From assembly GCF_900240945.1 (NCBI RefSeq), contig NZ_OESG01000011.1, positions 158,778 to 222,777 of the forward strand: a DNA stretch of 64,000 nt. The letters are read 5' to 3'. Positions 57,177-64,000 of the stretch are shown one piece after another (position 1 is the first letter of the stretch; every line of letters begins with the position of its first letter). The translations under genes were made by a program, and so were the position numbers. The DNA comes from Mycobacterium sp. 3519A. Lineage in GTDB: Bacteria; Actinomycetota; Actinomycetes; Mycobacteriales; Mycobacteriaceae. The notes beneath the pieces are model-generated. The model was not told the origin of the DNA. It was given only the letters and a program-made list of their open reading frames with translations, and searched no databases.

Positions 57177-59412
57177 CTAACCGGTTTGGCGCATCGGTCG
57201 GGGACTGCTCCGGGTTCAAGCGCCTGTGCAGGCGTGCCAACGGCTTTGGTGCCCACCAGTTCCAGGGACCGAGCAGGTGCATGAACGCGGGCAGCAGCAC
57301 CATCCGGATCAACGTGGCGTCGACCAGAAGCGCAAGGGTGAGTCCCACACCGAACATCCGCATGATCGACACCTGCGCGCCGATCAAGGCGGCGAACGGA
57401 ATCGCCATCAACACGGCCGCCGCCGTGACGACCCGGCCAGCTTTCGCCAAGCCCAGCGCGACGCTCTCGTCGTTTTCGGCCTGTGTCCGGCCGGATTCCA
57501 GCCAGTGCTCCCGGATCCGGGCGACGAGGAACACTTCGTAATCCATCGAAAGCGCGAACGCGAAGAAAAACAGCGGTACCGGCACGATTGCAGCCAGTGT
57601 TCCGGTGGCGGTCGTACCAAAGGCGCCCAAGTGGCCGTCCTGGAAGAGCCACACCAACGCGCCGAACGTGACGGTCAATGACAGCACACTGAGAAGCAGT
57701 GCCTTGACCGGCACCACAACGCTTCCGGTGAGCAGGAACAGCAACACGAAAACGGTCGCTGCCATCACGGCGAGCACCCACGGCAGCGGTCGCGCGATCG
57801 CCTCGACGTTGTCCCGGTTGATCTGGGCCGCGCCGCTGATGAGCGTGGACCGCCCGGCCGGTCCCGCGACCTGGTGGAGACGATCCAGCTGCACATCAGA
57901 ACTCGTCGACAGCGAAGGCGCTGCGCTGTCGACGGTGAGGAATGCACTGCCTGCTGCGATTCCGGTGGCGGCGGACGGCGGCCCGACCCTGGCGCCGGAC
58001 ACATATGTGCCACCGGGGGAGGACACGCTGGAGACGTCGATGACACGGGACAACCGTTCGGCATACCGGTCCAGTTCGGCTGGCGCCAGGTTGTCGACGT
58101 CGGGAACGACGATCGTGATGGCGGCCGCCTCGTTGCGGGGGTAGTCGTCACGCAATTGGTCGCCCACCTGGCGTGCCTGCGTCGACGTCGGCAGCATCCG
58201 ATCGTCGGCCACACCCAACTGGACCCCGCCGAACGGCATCCCCAACAGCAGCAGCAGAACCACAACGCCGATGCCGACCGGAACCGCGTGCCGCATGACC
58301 TGTTTCGTTGTCCGGTACAAGAATTGCTGCTCGAGCGCGCGGTCGCCCGCAGGCCGCAACCGCAACGCTCGCCGCAGCGGCCGACGCACATCCAATGAGT
58401 TCAACCGATCCCCCAGCAGCACAATGGCCGCCGGTGCCACCAGCAGAGCGGAAGCCGCCGCGAAACCCACCGTCACGATGCCCGCATATGCGAGCGACCG
58501 CAATGCGCTCATCGGGAAGAGAATCATCGCGACCATCGACAGCGCGACGGTGACCGCGGAGAACGACACGGTCCGGCCTGCGGTCGACAGGGTGGTGAGA
58601 AGCGCCTCGTCACGGGTTGCGCCGTCGGCCAACTCGTCGCGATAGCGGTTGACCATGAGCAGCGTGTAGTCGACGGCCAGCGCGAAACCCAAGCCAACGC
58701 TGAGGTTCAACGCGAAGATCGAGACCTCGGTGGCCAACGACACCAACATCAACGCGGCCATGGATCCGACGATCGCGATCACGCCCACCGCGACGGGCAG
58801 TGCGGCGGCGATCAGACCACCGAACACCCACACCAGCACGAGGAAGCTGAGCGGGATCGCAATGGACTCCATCAGCACGAGATCGCTAGCCGCTTGCTGT
58901 TTCATCTGCGAGGCGAACATCGTTGGCCCGCCGACACGAACTGCTACCCCGTCGGTCCCCGCGGGCAGTTGCTTCGTCAGCGTCTCGGCCCGTACCGGTG
59001 CGGTGTTCTCGGTGCTTTGGATGTTCGCGACGATCAACCCGGAGGTGGCGTCCCTGCTGAGCAGTCGAGTCGACTCCTGCGGCGGCACCGTCCACGGCGA
59101 GATCACGCTGGCGACGTCTGGTGAATGAGAGAGGTGGTCGACAATCGTCATGCCCACATCGCGGGCCGGACCGTCGAGCGCACCTGAGCGATCGGTGACG
59201 GTGACCAACAACTGCCACCCGCTCTGGCCGAATTTCTCCGACATCACCGCCATCGCCCGCGACGATTCCGCGTTCGCATCGTATCCGCCACCGGCGCTTA
59301 AGTTTCCGGTCACCGAACATGCCAGCGCCCCGAAACCGATTGTCAGCAACGCTGCGACGACGAGGATGCGTCGCGGCGCGGTAATGGCCAGCAGCGCCAG
59401 GCGTCGCAACAC
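57160..59412 (-). CDS. mmpL: MmpL-family RND lipid transporter
   Basis: A protein of about 750 residues with the MmpL/RND layout: a first membrane helix (ILVVAALLTIGFGALAC), a large extracytoplasmic domain, a block of helices containing GFALAVDYTLLMVNRYRDE, a second domain, and a second helix block with ALSMDYEVFLVARIREHWLE. The two D-Y motifs are the proton-relay sites. It is shorter than the 900-1000-residue glycolipid exporters and lacks an adjacent mmpS. GTG 59412 gives the usual LRRLALLA start; TTG 59433 is possible. It probably exports, or flips, the lipid built by this cluster. The second 47-bp element copy lies 59 bp upstream. Confidence 0.9.
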   Translation of the reverse strand: MLRRLALLAITAPRRILVVAALLTIGFGALACSVTGNLSAGGGYDANAESSRAMAVMSEKFGQSGWQLLVTVTDRSGALDGPARDVGMTIVDHLSHSPDVASVISPWTVPPQESTRLLSRDATSGLIVANIQSTENTAPVRAETLTKQLPAGTDGVAVRVGGPTMFASQMKQQAASDLVLMESIAIPLSFLVLVWVFGGLIAAALPVAVGVIAIVGSMAALMLVSLATEVSIFALNLSVGLGFALAVDYTLLMVNRYRDELADGATRDEALLTTLSTAGRTVSFSAVTVALSMVAMILFPMSALRSLAYAGIVTVGFAAASALLVAPAAIVLLGDRLNSLDVRRPLRRALRLRPAGDRALEQQFLYRTTKQVMRHAVPVGIGVVVLLLLLGMPFGGVQLGVADDRMLPTSTQARQVGDQLRDDYPRNEAAAITIVVPDVDNLAPAELDRYAERLSRVIDVSSVSSPGGTYVSGARVGPPSAATGIAAGSAFLTVDSAAPSLSTSSDVQLDRLHQVAGPAGRSTLISGAAQINRDNVEAIARPLPWVLAVMAATVFVLLFLLTGSVVVPVKALLLSVLSLTVTFGALVWLFQDGHLGAFGTTATGTLAAIVPVPLFFFAFALSMDYEVFLVARIREHWLESGRTQAENDESVALGLAKAGRVVTAAAVLMAIPFAALIGAQVSIMRMFGVGLTLALLVDATLIRMVLLPAFMHLLGPWNWWAPKPLARLHRRLNPEQSPTDAPNRLGAVSG

Positions 59413-59470
59413 GTCACACCGTCCGGTGAGCAAAGCGCTTAGGAATCACGCCGTTCGTGACCTCACATGG

Positions 59471-59517
59471 CTGCTGCTTTGCACCACCGTCAAATTCGGT
59501 TGTGCAAATAACGCTCA
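59471..59517 (-). repeat. Second copy of the ~47-bp promoter-proximal element
   Basis: On the minus strand this reads TGAGCGTTATTTGCACAA, identical over 18 bases with 51113-51130, then after about 9 divergent bases CGGTGGTGCA and GCAGCAG, as in 51141-51159. Copy 1 faces the KshA-like gene and copy 2 faces the MmpL gene, so the two copies bracket the convergent operons. It may be a common control site or the remnant of a duplicated gene start (the Met-Gln-Gln of the oxygenase falls within it). Confidence 0.7.
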
Positions 59518-59646
59518 AGGGTGCCGCGTGCCATGCTGGGCAAACACGCGCTGTGGGCATCAGTGAATCATGCTGGGTGTTCGGGGCGCAAGGGTCGCAG
59601 GGGTGGGGCCTCCAGCCGCGGCGTCAAGACCCATGCGCCTCAACCA

Positions 59647-59676
59647 TTGTCGCCGCCGGTTCGACCGGCTTACGAT
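59647..59676 (+). promoter_or_regulatory. Promoter of the methyltransferase pair
   Basis: TTGTCG (59647-59652), an 18-bp spacer and TACGAT (59671-59676) make a good mycobacterial sigma-A promoter. The transcript would start at about 59682-59685, where a GTG and an ATG stand, so the message is probably leaderless. Confidence 0.6.
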
Positions 59677-59684
59677 CTGCGGTG

Positions 59685-60512
59685 ATGACGAGGATGACCA
59701 GCCTTAAGCCGCGGGACCTGTTCTTCCGCGTGGCTTACCACCCGTTCGTGTTGAAACACTCACCGAAGTACCACTATCCATGGCTGACCGGTCAGGTCGA
59801 AGGCGAGAACGTGGTGTTCCTCAACGCCGGTTACGAAGAGGACCCGCCGCTGAACCTGCCGTTGGAGCCGGCCGACGAACCGAACAGGGCGTGCATTCAG
59901 CAGTATCACCTCACCGCCACCCAGGCGGGCATCAGCGGCAAACGCGTGCTCGAGGTGGGCTGCGGCCACGGTGGCGGCGCTTCCTACCTGACCCGCTATC
60001 TGCACCCGGCTTCTTATGTCGGAATGGATCTGAACGCCAAGGGCATAGCGTTCTGTCAGCGCACTCACGACGTGCCGGGGTTGACGTTCGTCCACGGCGA
60101 TGCCCAGTCGTTGCCGTTTCCTGACGAGTCGTTCGACGTGGTGATCAATGTCGAGTCGTCGCACAGCTATCCCGATTTCCCAGGGTTCCTGCGCGAGGTC
60201 GCCCGCGTGCTCACCACGGGCGGACATTTCCTCTACACCGATCTGCGCATCCGCAACCGGGTCGCCGAATGGGAGATGCAGCTGGCCCAGGCGCCATTGA
60301 CGATGCTGTCGAGCCGAGACATCAACGCCGGAGTCGTCAGAGGTTTCGACCAGTGGTGGGTATCCCCGCAGACCCGCGAGACGTTCGAGCGTGTGGTGCC
60401 ACCGATGCTGCGCGGCGTCGTCAAAGGTGCGATGGGCGCACCGGGTGCCGGGCTGTACCGCGCCATGCAGGACGGGACCATGGTGTACCGGATGTACAGC
60501 TTCGTGAAGTGA
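59685..60512 (+). CDS. SAM-dependent methyltransferase (copy 1)
   Basis: A 275-residue class I methyltransferase. The SAM motif is VLEVGCGHGGGASYL, followed by GMDLNAKGIAFC, the GDAQSLPFPDESFDVV motif and ARVLTTGGHFLYTDLR. Overall it resembles mycobacterial lipid O-methyltransferases such as the phthiotriol/phenolphthiotriol enzyme. ATG 59685 fits the leaderless promoter just upstream; a longer frame to 59457 runs through that promoter. A paralogue follows 6 bp later. The probable role is O-methylation of a hydroxyl on a cell-envelope lipid. Confidence 0.9.
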   Translation: MTRMTSLKPRDLFFRVAYHPFVLKHSPKYHYPWLTGQVEGENVVFLNAGYEEDPPLNLPLEPADEPNRACIQQYHLTATQAGISGKRVLEVGCGHGGGASYLTRYLHPASYVGMDLNAKGIAFCQRTHDVPGLTFVHGDAQSLPFPDESFDVVINVESSHSYPDFPGFLREVARVLTTGGHFLYTDLRIRNRVAEWEMQLAQAPLTMLSSRDINAGVVRGFDQWWVSPQTRETFERVVPPMLRGVVKGAMGAPGAGLYRAMQDGTMVYRMYSFVK

Positions 60513-60518
60513 CGACGC

Positions 60519-61313
60519 ATGGGAATTCTGTTCCGCGTGGCATTCAACCCGCTGGCGTTCAGGCTTTCGGCGAAGTACATCTATCCGCTTGCCACCCGTC
60601 GGATGGAAGCCGACGACGTCGTCTTCTTCAACTTCGGCTACGAACAGGATCCGCCGCTGGGTCTGCCGTTGGAGGCGGTCGACGAACCGAATCGGATGTG
60701 TATCCAGCTGTATCACCGCACGGCTACGCAGGCGGATATCGGCGGTAAGCGTGTGTTGGAAGTGGGGTGCGGGCACGGTGGCGGCGCTTCTTACCTCACC
60801 CGTTATCTCGGTCCGGCGTCCTACACCGGAATGGACCTGAATCCCAGAGGAATTGAGTACTGCCGACGGGTGCACGCGGTGCCAGGACTGGACTTCGTCC
60901 AAGGCGACGCCCAAGCGCTGCCCTTCCCCGACGAGTCGTTCGACGCCGTGCTGAACATCGAATCGTCGCACTGCTACCCGGATTTCCCCGGGTTTCTGCG
61001 CGAGGTCGCCCGCGTGCTCGCGCCGGGCGGACGATTCCTCTACGCCGATCTGCGCAACCGCAACAAGGTGGCGGAATGGGAGGCGCAACTGGCCGCCGCC
61101 CCGCTGACCATGCTCGACGAACGCGACATCAGCACCGAAGTCGAACGCGGACTTGAGAAGTCACGAAGCTCACCGGAACTGAACGAATTGGTCACGCGCC
61201 GGACCCCGACATTGCTGCGCGGCGTGGCCGAGCATGGGGCACGCAGGCTCAACCGCGCGCTGCAGACCCGGGAGATCTGTTACCGGATGTACGACTTCGT
61301 CAAGCCGGCGTGA
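60519..61313 (+). CDS. SAM-dependent methyltransferase (copy 2)
   Basis: A 264-residue paralogue of the preceding enzyme with the same motifs: VLEVGCGHGGGASYL, GMDLNPRGIEYC, GDAQALPFPDESFDAV and ARVLAPGGRFLYADLR, and a matching start (GILFRVAFNPLAFRLSAKYIYPL). The two are tandem duplicates that have diverged mainly in the region after residue 190, which probably contacts the acceptor. They could methylate two positions of one lipid. Its end overlaps the convergent P450 gene by 14 bp. Confidence 0.9.
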   Translation: MGILFRVAFNPLAFRLSAKYIYPLATRRMEADDVVFFNFGYEQDPPLGLPLEAVDEPNRMCIQLYHRTATQADIGGKRVLEVGCGHGGGASYLTRYLGPASYTGMDLNPRGIEYCRRVHAVPGLDFVQGDAQALPFPDESFDAVLNIESSHCYPDFPGFLREVARVLAPGGRFLYADLRNRNKVAEWEAQLAAAPLTMLDERDISTEVERGLEKSRSSPELNELVTRRTPTLLRGVAEHGARRLNRALQTREICYRMYDFVKPA

Positions 61314-62577
61314 ACTCGATGTTGAGTTCGGTGAGCCCGCGCAAAATGAACGTCGGCTCGTAGGTGTAGTTGCGCGCGTCGATCGGGCCGTGCTTCTCCT
61401 CGCTGATCCTGATGTCGGCCAGGCGGTCGAGCAGCCGCTCGATCGAGACCCGCCCTTCGACACGAGCCAGCGGGGCGCCTGGGCAGGAGTGGATGCCGCG
61501 GCTGAACGCGATGTGCTCGCGGACGTTCTTGCGGTCGAGTTGGAACTCGTGCGGATTGTCGAACCGCCGGGGATCGCGGTTGGCCGCCCCGGGGCTGACC
61601 ATCACCGTGGTGCCCGCAGGCACCGGCGTCTCGCCGAGAGTCGTTGTCTTGCGGGCCATCCGGAACACACTCTTGACCGGGCTGTCCATCCGCAGGCATT
61701 CCTCGATGAAGACCGGAATCAGGCTGCGGTCCTCACGAAGGCGTTGCTGGATGTCGGGCCGGTCGCCGAGCACGCGCAGCGCCGCGCCCAACAGCTTCGC
61801 AGTGGTCTCCTGGCCGGCGGCGAACAAGAACGTAGCGGTGCGTACGACGTCGACCACCTCGGGTGTGGAGCCGTCCGGATATTTGGCGGTCGCGATCGAC
61901 GTCAGCACGTCGTCGCGGGGAGTCTCGCGGCGATCTTCGATGTACTGCGAGAACTTGTCGTCCGCCCACGCCAGCGGATTGGTGGCGATCACCTCGTGGT
62001 CGAGGGCGCCGATGTTGGTTCCCGGCTGTCCCGCGCCGAACGACTGCCGGAACTCCTCGTGGTCCGACTCGGGAACCCCCAGCAGATCGGCCACCACCAA
62101 GAGCGAGAAGGGTTTCGCGTATGCGGCGAGGAATTCGCAGCGACCGTCGGCGATGAACTCGTCGATGTGGCGATCGGCCAACCGCCACATGAAGTCCTCG
62201 TTCTCCTTCAGCCGCTTGGGCGTCAGCAGCCGGGACAGGATCGAGCGCGCGTCCGTGTGCTGCGGCGGATCCATCGTCACCATGTGCTCGAACATCGGGA
62301 TCTCGGTGCGGTGCTGCTCGAGCAGTGCGGTGATGTCGTCGCCCTCGGGGGTGAACGGGATCGGCGTGAACGGACCCATGACCGCGACGCAGGACGAGTA
62401 GTTCTCGGCGTCCTTGTAGACGTTGTTGGCCGACTCCCAACCTGTCACCGCGAGCACCCCGTTGTTGATCGGACAGCACACCGCATTCTTCTGCCGGATG
62501 TGGTCGTAGTAGGGGTGCGGGTCTGGCACCAGCGACGGATCCGTGAAGTAGTCGACAGCGTCGTAATCGGTGGTCAT
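61300..62577 (-). CDS. Cytochrome P450
   Basis: A 425-residue P450, clear paralogue of the one at 9575-10849: both share RLLTPKRLKENED-like and GRGIHSCPGAPLAR-like segments and end in LRGLTEL. I-helix AAGQETTAKLL, ExxR in EECLRMDSP, haem ligand C365 in FSRGIHSCPGAPLAR. ATG 62577 (MTTDYDAVDYFTD) is preferred over 62616, because the longer form would run through the palindrome at 62606-62627. No ferredoxin follows. The divergent TetR regulator probably controls it. Confidence 0.92.
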   Translation of the reverse strand: MTTDYDAVDYFTDPSLVPDPHPYYDHIRQKNAVCCPINNGVLAVTGWESANNVYKDAENYSSCVAVMGPFTPIPFTPEGDDITALLEQHRTEIPMFEHMVTMDPPQHTDARSILSRLLTPKRLKENEDFMWRLADRHIDEFIADGRCEFLAAYAKPFSLLVVADLLGVPESDHEEFRQSFGAGQPGTNIGALDHEVIATNPLAWADDKFSQYIEDRRETPRDDVLTSIATAKYPDGSTPEVVDVVRTATFLFAAGQETTAKLLGAALRVLGDRPDIQQRLREDRSLIPVFIEECLRMDSPVKSVFRMARKTTTLGETPVPAGTTVMVSPGAANRDPRRFDNPHEFQLDRKNVREHIAFSRGIHSCPGAPLARVEGRVSIERLLDRLADIRISEEKHGPIDARNYTYEPTFILRGLTELNIEFTPA

Positions 62578-62605
62578 CTGATGCGTTCCCTTCCGAATCC
62601 CGAAT

Positions 62606-62627
62606 GTGCTGAGCACCTGCTTAGCAC
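62606..62627. promoter_or_regulatory. Palindromic operator between P450 and TetR genes
   Basis: A 22-bp dyad: GTGCTGAGCA (62606-62615), CC, TGCTTAGCAC (62618-62627); the arms are inverted repeats with one mismatched pair. It lies 29 bp before the P450 start and about 100 bp before the TetR start. The position is typical of a TetR regulator that controls the divergent gene and itself. Confidence 0.7.
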
Positions 62628-62727
62628 GGGCGTAGAGTCATGGTCAAGGTGACACCGCGACGCGGCGTCTAACATCTGCGTGTCGACATCGTGGGCACCT
62701 GGTGAGGCACGAATCGAAGGAGCGGGG

Positions 62728-63366
62728 ATGGCATCGGCGCGAAGAATCGGAGCGCCGGACGCGAAGAATCGCGGCGTGTTGCTCGACGCCGCCGAGCAAC
62801 TGCTGCTCGAAGAGGGCTACGCTGCGGTCACGTCGCGGCGGGTCGCCGAGCGGGCCGGACTCAAACCGCAACTCGTGCATTACTACTTCCGCACGATGGA
62901 GGACCTGTTCTCCGAAGTGTTCCGGCGCAGGGCAGAAGAGGGGCTCGGGGTGCTGAAGACCGCGCTGGCATCGCCGCAACCACTGTGGGCGCTGTGGCGG
63001 TTCAGCACGATGCCCGAAGCCACCAGACTCACGATGGAGTTCATGGGTCTGGCCAACCATCGCAAGGCGCTGCGGGCCGAAATCGTCTACTACGCAGAGC
63101 GTTTCCGCGAGGAGCAGAACAAGGCGATCGCCGCCGCGTTGGAGCGCTACGGAATCGCCACGACTGACGTCCCCCCGGTCGTGTGGACGGTGTTCGCGAC
63201 GAGTGTGTCGCAGGCGATCGTGATGGAGCGGGCGCTTGGCATGTCCTCCGGTCACGACGAAACCTTCAAGTATTGCGAGGATTGGCTACGCCGCCTCGAG
63301 GGCGACCCGCCGGGTGTCGACGATCACCAATTGCGAAGCGAGCAAAGCGCGCCCTTGGGACCCTGA
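62728..63366 (+). CDS. TetR-family transcriptional regulator
   Basis: A 212-residue regulator from ATG 62728, 5 nt behind AAGGAG (62717-62722). The N-terminal helix-turn-helix is clear: LLDAAEQLLLEEGYAAVTSRRVAERAGLKPQLVHYYFRTMEDLFSEV. The C-terminal domain has the hydrophobic helices expected for ligand binding and dimerisation. It is divergent from the P450 at 61300-62577 with the 22-bp palindrome between. Whether it also recognises the GAGAAY sites elsewhere is doubtful, as those have another core. Its 3' end overlaps the convergent secreted gene by 43 bp. Confidence 0.92.
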   Translation: MASARRIGAPDAKNRGVLLDAAEQLLLEEGYAAVTSRRVAERAGLKPQLVHYYFRTMEDLFSEVFRRRAEEGLGVLKTALASPQPLWALWRFSTMPEATRLTMEFMGLANHRKALRAEIVYYAERFREEQNKAIAAALERYGIATTDVPPVVWTVFATSVSQAIVMERALGMSSGHDETFKYCEDWLRRLEGDPPGVDDHQLRSEQSAPLGP

Positions 63367-63752
63367 TGGGTCTTCACGACCACGCCGTCGACGGCGAGCG
63401 CGCAGTGGATGTTGGGCGCTTTCGTCGACTCGCCGCCGGTACCCGCCACGACCATCGCCCACTCGTCGGGGTTGACCAGTCCGACGTCCATGTTCCACTG
63501 CTGGTTCGGACCGACGTCGGCCTGCACCTTCGGGCTGAACTGGTACGGGTTGTGGCTGAAATCGGCCCAGTTCGGCGGGTCGGTGTCGCGGTAGTAGATC
63601 GACACGCTGAAAGGCTGCTCCGCCCACACGGTGTAGTGCACGTTGTGCAGGGGCGGAGGCGGCGGATCGTCGTCTGCGGCCGCGGACGGCATGCCGGAGA
63701 TCAGACACGCGACGGCCAACACCGTCGCCGACAGCGCGGACGGAAACCTCAT
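63324..63752 (-). CDS. Secreted protein with MmpS-like features
   Basis: A 142-residue exported protein with signal MRFPSALSATVLAVACLISGMPSAAA. The mature domain has the order of elements seen in MmpS/transport-accessory proteins: VHYTVWAEQPFSVSIYYRDTDPP at the start, a middle beta sheet, and C-x-L-A-V-D-G-V-V-V-K near the end followed by ALC. The two Cys could form one disulfide. The resemblance is by pattern only. It overlaps the TetR 3' end by 43 bp and lies 4 kb from the MmpL gene, so partnership with it is possible but unproven. Confidence 0.8.
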   Translation of the reverse strand: MRFPSALSATVLAVACLISGMPSAAADDDPPPPPLHNVHYTVWAEQPFSVSIYYRDTDPPNWADFSHNPYQFSPKVQADVGPNQQWNMDVGLVNPDEWAMVVAGTGGESTKAPNIHCALAVDGVVVKTHQGPKGALCSLRNW

Positions 63753-63809
63753 TTCCGGGATCCTAGAACCATGTTTCCCACACCGGGTTCCGATTCGGCG
63801 ATCCGGTGA

Positions 63810-64000
63810 CTACAGGCTCAGGATCGTCGCCGACGCGGTGCCCGGCGCCCCGTAGACCTGGGCCAGGCCGACCCGCGGCCCGCCGGGCACCTGACGGTCG
63901 CCCGCCTCGCCGCGCAATTGACGCACCAACTCGTGCACCTGCCGCAGCCCCGACGCGCCGATGGGCTCACCGTTGGCGATCAGCCCGCCGTCGGTGTTGA
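63810..64000 (-). CDS. C-terminal end of a thiolase/Ltp-family protein, 5' part beyond the window
   Basis: On the minus strand the frame ends with TAG (63812-63810) and is open to the right edge. The 62 visible residues read NTDGGLIANGEPIGASGLRQ, then VHELVRQLRGEAGDRQV and a final GTASATILSL, which is the C-terminal motif of SCP2/Ltp-type thiolases. In the usual GGL...GHP.GASG the His is Glu here (NGEPIGASG), a change that occurs in some members. There is no start codon inside the window. It is about 57 bp from the secreted protein gene and may begin another beta-oxidation operon. Confidence 0.85.
   Translation of the reverse strand, partial: NTDGGLIANGEPIGASGLRQVHELVRQLRGEAGDRQVPGGPRVGLAQVYGAPGTASATILSL

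Noticed and set aside
59457..59684. N-terminal extension of the first methyltransferase
   Set aside because: It runs through the promoter boxes at 59647-59676 and the repeated 47-bp element; its residues do not match the paralogue.
61234..62652. A 472-codon plus-strand frame
   Set aside because: It is antisense to a P450 with complete haem, ExxR and I-helix motifs and has no recognisable domain.

Overview
The window is high-GC actinobacterial DNA, almost certainly from a Mycolicibacterium/Mycobacterium-type organism. Supporting signs are a complete yrbE-mce operon, an MmpL transporter, a 13E12/DUF222-HNH protein, a mycofactocin-type SDR, seven cytochromes P450 with small 3Fe-4S ferredoxins, many GTG/TTG starts and probable leaderless genes. 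I saw no rRNA, tRNA, CRISPR array, insertion sequence or phage gene.

Layout. 1-1.1 kb: DUF222/HNH gene cut by the window edge. 1.1-11.3 kb: a minus-strand aldehyde dehydrogenase diverges from two plus-strand oxygenase operons. These hold two near-duplicate Rieske oxygenases, each followed by a related ~110-residue protein, plus an amidohydrolase, a MarR regulator, a 2Fe-2S ferredoxin, an SDR and a TauD-type dioxygenase; a P450-ferredoxin-DUF1330 unit follows. Copies of one operator-like sequence link the MarR gene to both promoters. 11.4-18.6 kb (minus): P450-ferredoxin, two 3-hydroxyisobutyrate-dehydrogenase-like enzymes, an alpha/beta hydrolase, a fused DUF35-thiolase-fold protein, a ferredoxin and a NuoF-like flavoprotein. 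19.1-22.6 kb (minus): hydrolase, Rieske ferredoxin and two amidohydrolase-2 proteins. 22.9-27.9 kb (plus): three acyl-CoA dehydrogenases, a crotonase and an SDR. 28-33.1 kb: amidase, secreted protein, and a P450-ferredoxin-mycofactocin-SDR-SDR operon. 33.3-48.2 kb: one long plus-strand operon running from aldehyde dehydrogenase, CoA-transferase and thiolase-fold genes straight into yrbEA-yrbEB-mceA-F. 48.2-50.8 kb: small secreted proteins and a P450.

51.1-61.3 kb is the most unusual part. Two convergent operons (KshA-like Rieske, WS/DGAT acyltransferase, Coq4-like protein, P450; facing MmpL and P450) are each preceded by a copy of the same ~47-bp sequence in opposite orientation, and two tandem methyltransferases follow. 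It looks like a lipid- or steroid-tailoring and export locus. 61.3-64 kb: P450 divergent from a TetR regulator with a palindrome between them, a secreted MmpS-like protein, and the tail of a thiolase.

Taken together the window reads as a catabolic island for a hydrophobic, probably polycyclic or branched compound: Mce import, oxygenase/P450 activation, alcohol and aldehyde oxidation, CoA transfer, beta-oxidation and aldol or thiolytic cleavage. A separate lipid-modification cluster sits at its right end. The substrate cannot be read from sequence alone.
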